A DNA stretch of 64,000 nt from an uncultured Flavobacteriaceae bacterium. Lineage in GTDB: Bacteria; Bacteroidota; Bacteroidia; Flavobacteriales; Flavobacteriaceae. The translations under genes were made by a program, and so were the position numbers. The notes beneath the pieces were generated by a model. That model saw only the letters and a program-made list of their open reading frames with translations. It had not been told where the DNA came from and ran no database searches. Below are positions 24,476 to 33,295 of this stretch, one piece after another (position 1 is the stretch's first letter; each line of letters opens with the position of its first letter). The DNA is taken from NCBI GenBank assembly GCA_938088195.1, contig CALKEO010000004.1:1-64000 (forward strand). The letters run 5' to 3'.

Positions 24476-25864
24476 CTAATTTGTATTTAACCTCCAATTT
24501 TCACTAAACTTCCCACTTTGTCTTACTTCAATCCCTTTTTCTATCCAATTATTATTATTAAACTTTGGTAAATCTGGAATTGTATCCAAAGATTTTTTCA
24601 GAATCATATAAATTTCATTTTCTTTTTCTGTCAAATTACTAATTAAAATTTTTGATTCCTCATACAAATCTTCAGAATATTTAAAAAAATCTCCTCTTTT
24701 ATAAAGTTTGTATTCTTTATTTTGAGCATAAATTCCTCTTTTGACCTCTGCACTGTTTGGTCCCCACATCGGATTATAATAGGTAATTAAAACTTCTCTT
24801 TCATCATAATCTTTATTGTTTAGAAGAGGTAATATGCTTTTTCCATAAGATTCTCTTTTTTCAACATTTAAAATATCTTCAAACGTTGCATAAAAATCCG
24901 TGAAATCAATTAGTGCATCACTTTTAAAACCATTTTTTATATTTTTTTTCCAATTAACTATCATTGGAACATTTGAACCATGTTTAATAGTAGAACCTTT
25001 AGCTCCTCTGATTTCTTTACCATTGTTGAGAGTTACAACTTGTGTGTCAGTTCCATTATCTCCAATGAAAATTAGAATTGTATTGTCTAAATTATTTTTA
25101 TTTAAAGCATCCGATATTTTTCCTATAATTTTATCCGTATAGCTTATATAGTCTGGGAAATATACTTCGTTATTTCCTTTATTTCTATCATTTCTATTTT
25201 TCCAATCGTCTGAGTATGGAGTTGGACGAAATGGATCATGAACCAAAGCCATAGGGTAATATATAAAGAAAGGGTCATCCTTATTTTCTTCAATAAAATC
25301 AACTATATAGTCAGAGAAAATATCTGGACCATAATCATCAATATCTTTATCTAATTCTTTACCATTTTGAACAATTGATGGATTTGCAAATCTTTCGCCC
25401 CGTTCTCTTAACCACCACAAACAGTATTCATCAAAACCATTTTTATGAGGTCTATTCAAGTCCTGATTATTTTCTAAATCATATTGTACACCATTTAATT
25501 GCCATTTTCCTACAACAGTCGTTTTATAACCGTTGTCTTGAAAAAGATTACCAAAAGTTTTTTCATTTGGATTTAGATAGGTGAAGTATTCATAATTGAT
25601 GTAATTTGGCTTTCCTGTCATAATTTTTACTCTTGACGGAGTACATAGTGGTTGAGAATAAGCATTATTAAAGTTTATTCCATTTATGGCTAAAGAATCT
25701 AAAACAGGAGTACTGTATTCCTTAGCTCCATTAATCCCAATAGCTTCATATCCTAAATCATCAGACATTATTAAAATCACATTAGGTCTTTCAATTTCAT
25801 TTGATTTATCACAAGAAAAAAAGGAAAAACAGAGGGTAAAAAGAAATAAAAATTTAATATTCAT
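24476..25864 (-). CDS. Sulfatase lipoprotein (Cys-type)
   Basis: Arylsulfatase-family enzyme, 462 residues, exported as a lipoprotein (FFSC, Cys18). The active-site motif is C-T-P-S-R (Cys74 to Arg78), so maturation needs oxidation of Cys to formylglycine. Metal site residues appear in MSDDLGYEAIG (Asp35, Asp36) and in FIGDNGTDTQ; a conserved Lys/His pair is in KGSTIKHGSNVPMIV. Marine flavobacterial sulfatases of this type act on algal sulfated polysaccharides or on sulfated small molecules. No SusC/SusD, glycoside hydrolase or maturase gene is near, so it is not in a polysaccharide utilisation locus. The substrate is unknown. Confidence 0.93.
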   Translation of the reverse strand: MNIKFLFLFTLCFSFFSCDKSNEIERPNVILIMSDDLGYEAIGINGAKEYSTPVLDSLAINGINFNNAYSQPLCTPSRVKIMTGKPNYINYEYFTYLNPNEKTFGNLFQDNGYKTTVVGKWQLNGVQYDLENNQDLNRPHKNGFDEYCLWWLRERGERFANPSIVQNGKELDKDIDDYGPDIFSDYIVDFIEENKDDPFFIYYPMALVHDPFRPTPYSDDWKNRNDRNKGNNEVYFPDYISYTDKIIGKISDALNKNNLDNTILIFIGDNGTDTQVVTLNNGKEIRGAKGSTIKHGSNVPMIVNWKKNIKNGFKSDALIDFTDFYATFEDILNVEKRESYGKSILPLLNNKDYDEREVLITYYNPMWGPNSAEVKRGIYAQNKEYKLYKRGDFFKYSEDLYEESKILISNLTEKENEIYMILKKSLDTIPDLPKFNNNNWIEKGIEVRQSGKFSENWRLNTN

Positions 25865-25978
25865 AATTCATTAATTTAATTTTAAAAATAAATTAATTTT
25901 TATTGAAAAAAAATTTATATAATATTTATAATATTTTATTTATAATATAATTAAAGAAGTAAGTTAAATTCATTTTCA

Positions 25979-25986
25979 TATTTTTG
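25979..25986 (+). promoter_or_regulatory. Bacteroidota -7 box TATTTTTG that sets the flavin reductase start
   Basis: Exact TAnnTTTG match. It overlaps an in-frame TTG at 25984, which therefore lies upstream of transcription start; the ATG at 26011, 24 bases further on, is the likely start. Confidence 0.55.
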
Positions 25987-26010
25987 AATTCTCTATTACA
26001 AAGTTTATTC

Positions 26011-26628
26011 ATGGAACATTTTTCAAAAGTTCAAATCAATGCTATGGAAAAGATTTATAGACTAAATCTAATCAATAGTTGCACTGGTTATAAATCCGCA
26101 AATTTAATTGGAACATCATCCGACAATGGAACATTAAACCTTGCCGTATTTAGTTCAATAACTCACTTGGGGAGTAATCCCTCATTATTAAGTTTTATTG
26201 TTAGACCAACTACAGTTCCCAGAGATACTTATAGAAATATTATATCAAATAAGTTTTTTTCTGTAAATCATATCCATGTCGATGATATAGAAGATGCGCA
26301 TCACACCTCGGCAAGATATCCATCAAATATTTCTGAATTTGATGTTACCAAATTTGAATCAGAGTATTTAAATAATTTCCCTGCACCATTTGTAAAAAGT
26401 TCAAAAATTAAACTTGGTTGTGAGTTTTTAAATAAATATGAAATAAAAGAAAATGATACTTTATTAATGGTAGCTGAAATAAAAGATATCTATTTTGAAA
26501 AAGATTTTATAAATGAAGAGGGGTGGTTACAATTAGATAAAGCAAAATCAGTTGCAATAAACGGCCTAGATGGTTATGCATTACCAACTTTAATTGATAG
26601 GTTTAAATATGCTAAGCCAAAAAAATGA
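26011..26628 (+). CDS. Flavin reductase family protein
   Basis: FMN-binding split-barrel flavin reductase-like protein, 205 residues from ATG at 26011. Conserved start (KIYRLNLINSCTGYKSANLIG), FSSITHLGSNPSLLSFIVRP for the flavin phosphate pocket, and a His-rich segment (VNHIHVDDIEDAHHTSARYP). The family reduces flavin with NAD(P)H or binds FMN tightly; the substrate here is unknown. The open frame extends to a TTG at 25984, but a -7 box covers that codon. It overlaps the O-methyltransferase by four bases (ATGA), so the two are coupled. Confidence 0.88.
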   Translation: MEHFSKVQINAMEKIYRLNLINSCTGYKSANLIGTSSDNGTLNLAVFSSITHLGSNPSLLSFIVRPTTVPRDTYRNIISNKFFSVNHIHVDDIEDAHHTSARYPSNISEFDVTKFESEYLNNFPAPFVKSSKIKLGCEFLNKYEIKENDTLLMVAEIKDIYFEKDFINEEGWLQLDKAKSVAINGLDGYALPTLIDRFKYAKPKK

Positions 26629-27266
26629 TCGACTTCATTGACAAAGATATACTAAACTATGTTGAATCTAATTCACAGAATGAGCCTCAAGTACTTAAAG
26701 AACTTAATAGAGAAACTCATTTAAAAGTACTTAACCCAAGAATGTTAAGTGGAAGTTACCAAGGTCGACTACTATCTCTTCTTTCTAAAATAATAAGTCC
26801 TAAGAGTGTTTTAGAGATTGGTACCTACACTGGTTACTCCGCACTATGTATTGCTGAGGGATTACACAAAGATGGAACTATTGATACAATTGATATTAAT
26901 GAAGAATTACAAAATATTCAAAAAAAATATTTTGATAAATCAGGTTACGAACATAAAATTTTTTGTCATGTAGGAAATGCCTTAAAAATCATTCCCAAAA
27001 TCGATAAATTTTTTGATTTAGTCTTTTTAGATGCTGATAAAGAAAATTATCCTGCTTATTTTGAAATGGTAATTGATAAAATAGTTCCTGGCGGAATTTT
27101 AATATCTGACAATGTTTTATGGAGTGGAAAAGTAATTGACAAAAACAACTCAGACATAGCTACTAAAAAATTATTAGAGTTCAATAATATGATTAATAAT
27201 GACAAAAGATTTGAAACAATAATTATTCCAGTAAGAGACGGTTTATCAGTAAGTAGAAAAATTTAA
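26625..27266 (+). CDS. Class I SAM-dependent O-methyltransferase
   Basis: O-methyltransferase family 3 (caffeoyl-CoA/catechol type), 213 residues. SAM-binding motif VLEIGTYTGYSALCIAEGL at about residues 60-78, acidic DTIDINEE, and the metal-binding motif FLDADKENY near 137 with a later DN in ISDNVLWSGKV. Substrate in Bacteroidota is unknown. It is coupled to the flavin reductase gene. Its TAA shares TTAA (27263-27266) with the tatA stop. Confidence 0.92.
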   Translation: MIDFIDKDILNYVESNSQNEPQVLKELNRETHLKVLNPRMLSGSYQGRLLSLLSKIISPKSVLEIGTYTGYSALCIAEGLHKDGTIDTIDINEELQNIQKKYFDKSGYEHKIFCHVGNALKIIPKIDKFFDLVFLDADKENYPAYFEMVIDKIVPGGILISDNVLWSGKVIDKNNSDIATKKLLEFNNMINNDKRFETIIIPVRDGLSVSRKI

Positions 27267-27526
27267 AGATTACGCTTTATAGAGCCTCCCAAGTCTTCTA
27301 TACTATCTTTAACACTATCAATATCCTTTTTCAAAGATTCAGTATCAACTCCTTTGGTTTTAGCACTTTTTTTAATTTCGCTTTTAACTTCCTCGGTAGC
27401 GTCCTTTACAACTCTAATGCCTTTTCCAAGACCTTTAGAAATTTCGGGGATTTTATCAGCACCAAAAACTAATAAAACTATCAACCCTATAAAAAGGATT
27501 TCAGGTCCGCTAATAAATAAAAGCAT
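27263..27526 (-). CDS. tatA: Twin-arginine translocase subunit TatA/TatE
   Basis: 87 residues: short N-terminal membrane helix (residues 5-20), hinge FGADKIPEISKGLGKG, amphipathic helix and charged tail. This is the usual TatA arrangement; it forms the pore for folded proteins with twin-arginine signals. The tail (KSAKTKGVDTESLKKDIDS) is long and acidic/basic mixed. No tatC is next to it; in Flavobacteriia it is often elsewhere. I saw no twin-arginine signal peptide among the proteins of this window. Confidence 0.92.
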   Translation of the reverse strand: MLLFISGPEILFIGLIVLLVFGADKIPEISKGLGKGIRVVKDATEEVKSEIKKSAKTKGVDTESLKKDIDSVKDSIEDLGGSIKRNL

Positions 27527-27591
27527 AATTTAAAATATTTTATAAAGATAAAAAATGAATCATTAAACAGAAAACCGTTTAATAAACACGT

Positions 27592-29892
27592 TTATCCCTT
27601 GATTTTACTTTTAAAAGCATCAAACTCTGAATCTTCTTGCTTTTTTGGCCAAGAATTATTTGATGTATCAATATCTGCAGTCTCCAAATCGGGATCTAAA
27701 CTTATATTAATGATTTTTTTATTTGAAGTAATCACTTGCCTTACTTCATCGTCATTTTTTCTCCAAACTTGGGCAGGATATTTAATACGATTCTTTGTGC
27801 CATCTTCATATTCATATTCAACAATTATAGGCATTACTAAACCACCTGGTTTGTTAAATACTATCTCGTAAAAAAACTTTGGAATTTCTAAATTATCAAT
27901 TTCTTCCTTGCTAAAATTTTCTTTTAAATAGTTATTTAATAATTTGGAATTTTCTAATGGACTACCCTCCTTAAAATTTTCAGTATCATTATTGAAATCT
28001 TCTAAGTAAACAAGTGAAGGCATTCTATCCATAGGGATTCCTCTTTTTTCCATCATTTCTTCAATTACCTTACTAGGCTTTGGAGAAATATAAAATTGAT
28101 TAACCTCCTTGATTCCTATATCAACATAATCTGTGGTGTAAAACCATCCCCTCCAAAACCAATCTAAATCAACTGCTGAGGCATCCTCCATAGTTCTAAA
28201 GAAATCCTCAGGGGTAGGGTGTTTAAACATCCATCTTTTAGAATAGGTTTTAAATGCGTGATCGAAAAGTTCTTTTCCCATAATAGTTTCTCTCAAAATA
28301 TTTAAAGCTGTTGCTGGTTTTCCATAAGCATTAGGTCCTAGATTATAAACATTTTCTGGATTAGACATTATTGGAGCTAAATAATTCTGATCAACACTCA
28401 TGTAATCAGTAATCATTTTAGCTGGTCCCCTATCAGAGGGGAAATTTTCCAAAGGATAAATTATGTCTGGATAATCTTGACCAAGTTTTTGCTCGGTGAT
28501 ATACTGCACAAAAGTATTTATCCCCTCATCCATCCAAGCCCATTGACGCTCATCATTATTTACTATCATTGGAAAGAAATTATGTCCAATTTCGTGAATA
28601 ATTACCCCAATCATTCCAAATTTAACATCGTCTGAATAAGAACCATCAATATTTGGCCTTCCAAAATTAAAACAAATCATAGGGTACTCCATACCTATTT
28701 GTTTTGCATGGACTGAAATCGCTTTGTGATAAGGGTAATCAAAAGTATAATCAGAATAAGTTTTTAATGTTTCAGCCACTGCAATAGTCGAATAATCTTC
28801 CCACAGAGGGTTTCCTTCTTTTGGATACATCGATACTGCCATCACATCTCTATCACCAATCTTAACAGCCATCATATCCCATATAAATTTTCTAGATGTT
28901 GCAAACGCAAAGTCTCTAACATTTTTTGCTTTAAAATGCCATGTCTTTTTATTATTGGAAAATCCTTTTTCAGCTTCTTCTGCTTCACTTTGAGTCACTA
29001 TTAAAACAGGCTTATCATAAGTTTTTTTAGCCTCGTTAAATCTTTTTAACATCTCTTTGGAAAAGATATCTTTTCTGTTTTGTAATTCTCCTGTAGCATC
29101 TAAAATATGATCAGCAGGAACAGTTATCTTTACTTCATAATTTCCAAAAGGCAAGGCAAATTCTCCATCACCCCAAAATTGATAATTCTGCCAACCCTCT
29201 ACTTCATTATAAACAGCCATTCTAGGAAAAAATTGAGCAATGATGTAAGAACGGTTACCATCGCTTTTAAAAGTTTCATAGCCCGATCTACCATCTTGAT
29301 TAACATGATCTTGAATATTATACCACCATTTTATTGAGAATGAAACTTTTTCACCACTCTTTAAAACATTGGGTAAATCAATTCTCATCATTGTTTGATT
29401 AATAATATGAGAAAGTGGTTTTCCGTCTTGATCTCTTACGTATTCAATATTAAATCCACCATCAAATGGTTTATCAAGAAAGTCCTTAACAAATCCGGAG
29501 GGTCGATAAGCTGGCCGAGTAGAAAATTCATTAATCATTAGAGACGGAGAATCTTTTTTTCTAATATTTTGATCCAACTGAACCCATAAATATTCTAAAT
29601 GATCAGGTGAATTATTAGTATATGTAATTGTTTCACTTCCATAAATTCTTTTGTTTCTATCATCAAGCTCAATATTCATCTTGTAATCAGCTTGCTGTTG
29701 ATAGTAAGCAGGCCCAGGGGCACCAGCTGCAGTTCTAAACATGTTTGGAGATGAAAACTCTTGATACATTTGTCTGAACTTGTTCGTATTTATATGACCT
29801 TTTTCTTTTGATTCTTGGGGGGGTTGCTGAGAAAATCCATAATGAGAAATCATCAGAGACAGGATTAGTAACTTAATATATCTTATTTTCAT
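27592..29892 (-). CDS. Secreted M1 family metallopeptidase
   Basis: Gluzincin aminopeptidase, 766 residues. Signal peptide at residues 1-21 (ending GFSQQ). The substrate-anchoring motif is IGMEYPMI in place of the classic GAMEN, and the zinc site is HEIGH near residue 430 followed by the third ligand in WMDEGINTF. A Tyr-containing TTDY region follows (near 585). Bacteroidota encode this M1 subtype next to a DUF6702 protein, as here. Its role is probably peptide degradation in the periplasm or outside. No type IX C-terminal domain is seen, so export is by Sec only. Confidence 0.95.
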   Translation of the reverse strand: MKIRYIKLLILSLMISHYGFSQQPPQESKEKGHINTNKFRQMYQEFSSPNMFRTAAGAPGPAYYQQQADYKMNIELDDRNKRIYGSETITYTNNSPDHLEYLWVQLDQNIRKKDSPSLMINEFSTRPAYRPSGFVKDFLDKPFDGGFNIEYVRDQDGKPLSHIINQTMMRIDLPNVLKSGEKVSFSIKWWYNIQDHVNQDGRSGYETFKSDGNRSYIIAQFFPRMAVYNEVEGWQNYQFWGDGEFALPFGNYEVKITVPADHILDATGELQNRKDIFSKEMLKRFNEAKKTYDKPVLIVTQSEAEEAEKGFSNNKKTWHFKAKNVRDFAFATSRKFIWDMMAVKIGDRDVMAVSMYPKEGNPLWEDYSTIAVAETLKTYSDYTFDYPYHKAISVHAKQIGMEYPMICFNFGRPNIDGSYSDDVKFGMIGVIIHEIGHNFFPMIVNNDERQWAWMDEGINTFVQYITEQKLGQDYPDIIYPLENFPSDRGPAKMITDYMSVDQNYLAPIMSNPENVYNLGPNAYGKPATALNILRETIMGKELFDHAFKTYSKRWMFKHPTPEDFFRTMEDASAVDLDWFWRGWFYTTDYVDIGIKEVNQFYISPKPSKVIEEMMEKRGIPMDRMPSLVYLEDFNNDTENFKEGSPLENSKLLNNYLKENFSKEEIDNLEIPKFFYEIVFNKPGGLVMPIIVEYEYEDGTKNRIKYPAQVWRKNDDEVRQVITSNKKIINISLDPDLETADIDTSNNSWPKKQEDSEFDAFKSKIKG

Positions 29893-29929
29893 TTTATTTT
29901 ATTTATGGACGTTAAATTTAAAAAAAAGT

Positions 29930-30448
29930 TTAGAATTCAAAGATAGAATTTGGAACGTCTTTTCTTAAAATAAAACTTCTTTTTTTATTACCTTTTTTTA
30001 AATGAATAATATTTTTCTGATTTTCAAACAAATCAAATAAAATTGTGTTTTCTAATTTGATTTTTTTAAACTCTGGAAGATTTTCTATTTCTAAAAAACA
30101 GGTTATCATTTCCGTATCTTTTTTTAGGCCTAAATAAAATAACTCATGTTTTTTATTATCGAGAAATATGGAAAGATTAGAGGATAAATATGAATTAATT
30201 TTAAATTTAATTTCTTTAGAATTTAAATCATCCCTCATTTGTAAATTAATACCATTATTTTTTTTAATTGCATTGATAAAGTCGTCTTGAAAAACTTTAA
30301 TAGTAATTTGAAGGGAACCTCTATCCTCTTTAAATTCATAAAGGCTTGTACTTACGTAATATTTATGTGGAATAAATGCCACCAAAAAAAATAGAACAAT
30401 AATTAAACTAATTTTTTTCAACGCTAATAGATTTGTAGTACTCTTCAA
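29930..30448 (-). CDS. DUF6702 family protein
   Basis: 172 residues: N-terminal hydrophobic segment (KKISLIIVLFFLVAF) and a mostly beta remainder with HKYYVSTSLYEFKEDRGSLQITIKVFQDD split across the start of the mature part, typical of the DUF6702 family. Function unknown; the family is found next to the M1 peptidase in Flavobacteriia. Start is uncertain: ATG at 30448 overlaps the upstream gene by 41 bases, while an in-frame TTG at 30421 would overlap by 14 and leave a normal signal peptide. Confidence 0.75.
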   Translation of the reverse strand: MKSTTNLLALKKISLIIVLFFLVAFIPHKYYVSTSLYEFKEDRGSLQITIKVFQDDFINAIKKNNGINLQMRDDLNSKEIKFKINSYLSSNLSIFLDNKKHELFYLGLKKDTEMITCFLEIENLPEFKKIKLENTILFDLFENQKNIIHLKKGNKKRSFILRKDVPNSIFEF

Positions 30449-31226
30449 ATGACTTCAAAACAAGGCCATGGTCAGAGGTTTTGAAATTTTCTTCAATATT
30501 AGTATTTTCCAAAGCGCCTAATACAAATTCATACACTTCATCTTCCTCCAAATTATAGTTGTTTATAAAAAAGACTAAACCATAAAACTCCATTATACCA
30601 ACAATAGCAACATATTGTTTGTCTAACATTCTTTTCTTTTTGAGATTATCATAATAGCCAGAAAGTTTTTTATATACACCCTCAATATCAAGTGGCATAA
30701 TGGGTAACAGGAGTAAATTAATTAAAATTTGTGTATCGTTTTTATAAACAATTTTTTCTGCTCTTTCTCCTTTATATCCAGGAACTCCAACATCATCAAA
30801 ATTTATCGGATTTCTAACGCCAGAATCTTTCATGTCATTTAGTAAATTGCCACTCAAGTTATGAGGTTTAACTACCACATTTTCTAATTGATTGACAAAA
30901 GGTTCTACATAAACCTTTACATTGTCCTGATCAAAAACTTTCTGATTAATTACAATTATATGTGGTTTTATCTGAATTGAAGAAATAATTATTGTATCAT
31001 TTTTTTTTACTCCAATTGTAAATAAGCCTTTTTCATTTGTAATTGATTTAGCTCCACTATTTTTATTAACGATATGTATCCCACTTAAATTTAAGGAATC
31101 ACTTACCACTTCTCCCTTAAATGATTTGTATTCTAGAATAGTTTGAGATAATACAATTTGAGTTCCTAAAAAAAGAAAGCAACAAATAACTTTAACCTCT
31201 TTTAAGTATTTTTTTGAATTTATCAC
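30408..31226 (-). CDS. Secreted carboxypeptidase-like regulatory domain protein (paralog 2)
   Basis: 272 residues. Signal sequence (CCFLFLGTQIVLS) followed by a CarboxypepD_reg-like beta sandwich (FKGEVVSDSLNLSGIHIVNKNSGAKSITNEKGLFTIGVKKNDTI runs through residues 35-80, with the diagnostic T/N-E-x-G-x-F-x-I). The C-terminal ~170 residues form a helical part of unknown function that resembles the neighbouring paralog in layout (both contain NLL or NLY segments and a long C-terminal helix set). Unlike TonB-dependent receptors it has no plug or barrel. It overlaps the upstream paralog by 35 bases. Confidence 0.72.
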   Translation of the reverse strand: MINSKKYLKEVKVICCFLFLGTQIVLSQTILEYKSFKGEVVSDSLNLSGIHIVNKNSGAKSITNEKGLFTIGVKKNDTIIISSIQIKPHIIVINQKVFDQDNVKVYVEPFVNQLENVVVKPHNLSGNLLNDMKDSGVRNPINFDDVGVPGYKGERAEKIVYKNDTQILINLLLLPIMPLDIEGVYKKLSGYYDNLKKKRMLDKQYVAIVGIMEFYGLVFFINNYNLEEDEVYEFVLGALENTNIEENFKTSDHGLVLKSFEEYYKSISVEKN

Positions 31227-31932
31227 TCTGTTTAACTAAAAAATCGATTAATTGGAACTCATTACTTTTTTTTAATAAAAACTTTGAGGGAAATTTTTCA
31301 TCACAAAAAGCTAAAAATTCAGGGATATTTTCTTTTTTAATACCTAAACTAGAAACAAAAAAAGCATCATCATAAACTTCTCTCAATAAATTACTTGGCT
31401 TGTAAGTAATTTCATCGGGTTGTTCTTTCTTTGAATTAGACTTGGTAATAACCTTATATAAGTTTATGAAATTTAGTCCATTATTAAATCTTCCTGCTTG
31501 TAAAATTTGATTTTCAAGTTTTGTAGATTTATCAGTATAATAATCAAACTTTTTAAATTCTTCTTCCTTCAAGTCAATAAATTTTTCGGTATTTTCTGGA
31601 CCTACAACAACTTCATCCAGCTCAGTTACTTTTTCATTAACGTCAATCACTATTCTATTTTTTTGTAATATTTCTTTAGTTACTACTAGAGATCTAATTT
31701 GGTACTGAACAGATGAAAAAACAAGTCTATCATTTAATTTCACTTTAATTTCAAATTCACCATCTTGGTTGGTTATTGTTGCTTCTTGTGAGGTATTATT
31801 AATGACATTTGCAGAAATCACATTACTATCACGATATAAAACTTTACCAATAATCCAGGTTCTATAATCAGATTGGGAAAATGACAAATTACAAACAAAG
31901 AAAAAAAGTAAAAATTTTAACAAATATTTCAT
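31192..31932 (-). CDS. Secreted carboxypeptidase-like regulatory domain protein (paralog 1)
   Basis: 246 residues from ATG at 31932: signal peptide (LLFFFVCNLSFSQ), regulatory beta-sandwich (GKVLYRDSNVISANVIN then TNQDGEFEIKV), conserved TELDEVVVGP, and a C-terminal helical region. The open frame continues upstream, but that extension is translation through tRNA-Gly (it would read VAGSNPVSRS from the T arm), so the internal ATG is the true start. It is the first gene of a run: this gene, paralog 2, DUF6702 and M1 peptidase. Confidence 0.78.
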   Translation of the reverse strand: MKYLLKFLLFFFVCNLSFSQSDYRTWIIGKVLYRDSNVISANVINNTSQEATITNQDGEFEIKVKLNDRLVFSSVQYQIRSLVVTKEILQKNRIVIDVNEKVTELDEVVVGPENTEKFIDLKEEEFKKFDYYTDKSTKLENQILQAGRFNNGLNFINLYKVITKSNSKKEQPDEITYKPSNLLREVYDDAFFVSSLGIKKENIPEFLAFCDEKFPSKFLLKKSNEFQLIDFLVKQSDKFKKILKRG

Positions 31933-31949
31933 TAATTGAAACTTTTTAG

Positions 31950-32022
31950 AGCGGGAGACCGGGTTCGAACCGGCGACATTCAGCTTGGAAGGCTGACGCT
32001 CTACCAACTGAGCTACTCCCGC
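31950..32022 (-). tRNA. tRNA-Gly (anticodon TCC)
   Basis: 73-base cloverleaf: acceptor GCGGGAG/CTCCCGC, D stem GCTC/GAGC, anticodon stem TCAGC/GCTGA with loop CTTCCAA, T arm GCCGG-TTCGAAC-CCGGT, discriminator U as expected for Gly. CCA is not encoded. It lies 17 bases before the start of the downstream protein gene on the same strand. Confidence 0.97.
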
Positions 32023-32101
32023 TTAAATACAAATATAATATTAATGGTTAATTATTATAATTTTCCTAAAGCTAAAAATTATATTATTAAATTTATATTA
32101 A

Positions 32102-32545
32102 ATGAATTGTGAATTAAAAAAGATAAAAGCAAATAAATTATTAAGCATAAGAGCTAAAGTCTTGAGAAATAATACAGAAATTAAAAATTGTAATTTTCCG
32201 GGCGATAATGATGATGAGTCAATACATATTGGTGCCTATAAAAACAATAATTTAATTGGCGGGGTTTCTTTATTTAAAAAAAAAACTGAACATAAAAATT
32301 TGAAAAAAAGTTATCAACTTAGAGGAATGTGTGTTTTAGATATCTTTCAAAATAAAGGACTTGGAAAAAAAATGTTAGATAAAATTGAAAAACTTTGCAT
32401 GCTACATGGAGGATTAAATATTTGGATGAATTCACGTAAAAAAGCAGTTAATTTTTACCTTAAATCTAACTATATTGATTCAGCAATATCATACGAAATT
32501 GAGGGGATTGGGGTTCATAATTTTTTATATAAGAGGTTGAAATGA
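32102..32545 (+). CDS. GNAT family N-acetyltransferase
   Basis: 147 residues. The acetyl-CoA motif is RGMCVLDIFQNKGLGKKMLDKIE (residues 75-97, with Q/R-x-x-G-x-G as QNKGLGK), preceded by a beta strand (HIGAYKNNNLIGGVSLF). The end (NFYLKSNYID) matches motif B. Substrate unknown. It overlaps the M15 peptidase gene by four bases (ATGA). Confidence 0.87.
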   Translation: MNCELKKIKANKLLSIRAKVLRNNTEIKNCNFPGDNDDESIHIGAYKNNNLIGGVSLFKKKTEHKNLKKSYQLRGMCVLDIFQNKGLGKKMLDKIEKLCMLHGGLNIWMNSRKKAVNFYLKSNYIDSAISYEIEGIGVHNFLYKRLK

Positions 32546-33255
32546 GTTTTAAGATATTCATGTTGCTTTTTTTAATATTTTGTAATAATAATTTATCGCA
32601 AACTAAAATGAATTTAGATATTCTTCAAGGAATTAAAAACCCTAATCTTGTTGGGGATTCAATAAAGCTTGAAAAAAATACTTTTCTAGCATATAAAAAA
32701 ATGGAGAAAGCAGCTTTGTCTGAGGGAATTCACCTCAAGATCGTATCAGCATACAGAGGATATGATAGACAAAAATTTATATGGAATAGAAAATTTGAAA
32801 AATATACAAATGAGTATGCATTAGATCCAATAAAAGCTATTTATGAAATTATACGATTTTCTACAATTCCAGGAACATCTAGACATCACTGGGGAACAGA
32901 AATAGATATTATAGATAAAAATTTTCCGGATGAAAAAAACGTTTTAATAAGTTCTAAATTTGAAAAGGGAGGTATTTTTTATAATGTTAAAAAATGGCTT
33001 GATACAAATTCAGAAAGGTTTGGTTTTTTTATCACATATGACAATAACCAAGAAAGAAAAGGATTTGAATACGAACCTTGGCATTATAGCTATGCTCCAA
33101 TTTCAAAAAAAATGCTCTCATTGTTTGTAAAATTAGATTTAGAAAAACTTATCAAAAAAGATGAAATTAGTGGTTCAAAACATTTTAATCAGGATTTTAT
33201 TGAAAAATATAAGAACGAATATATATTGGATATTAATCCAGAATTAAAAAACTGA
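32542..33255 (+). CDS. M15 family metallopeptidase (D-alanyl-D-alanine carboxypeptidase type)
   Basis: 237 residues with an N-terminal signal peptide (ending NNNLSQ). Zinc ligands: His115 and Asp122 in the motif SRHHWGTEID, and the catalytic Glu and third His in YEPWHYSY. The VanY-like family trims D-Ala from peptidoglycan stem peptides in the periplasm. Its start overlaps the GNAT gene stop. gpmI follows with its own -7 box. Confidence 0.92.
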   Translation: MSFKIFMLLFLIFCNNNLSQTKMNLDILQGIKNPNLVGDSIKLEKNTFLAYKKMEKAALSEGIHLKIVSAYRGYDRQKFIWNRKFEKYTNEYALDPIKAIYEIIRFSTIPGTSRHHWGTEIDIIDKNFPDEKNVLISSKFEKGGIFYNVKKWLDTNSERFGFFITYDNNQERKGFEYEPWHYSYAPISKKMLSLFVKLDLEKLIKKDEISGSKHFNQDFIEKYKNEYILDINPELKN

Positions 33256-33271
33256 ATACCCTTATAATAAT

Positions 33272-33279
33272 TATATTTG
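33272..33279 (+). promoter_or_regulatory. Bacteroidota -7 box TATATTTG before gpmI
   Basis: Exact TAnnTTTG match, 16 bases before the TTG start at 33296; no -33 TTG at standard spacing. Confidence 0.6.
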
Positions 33280-33295
33280 TTGAAACTTAAATGCT

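Noticed and set aside
31933..32007. N-terminal 25-residue extension of the first CarboxypepD_reg-like protein
   Set aside because: It is translation through tRNA-Gly (anticodon TCC) at 31950-32022; a signal peptide begins at the internal ATG.
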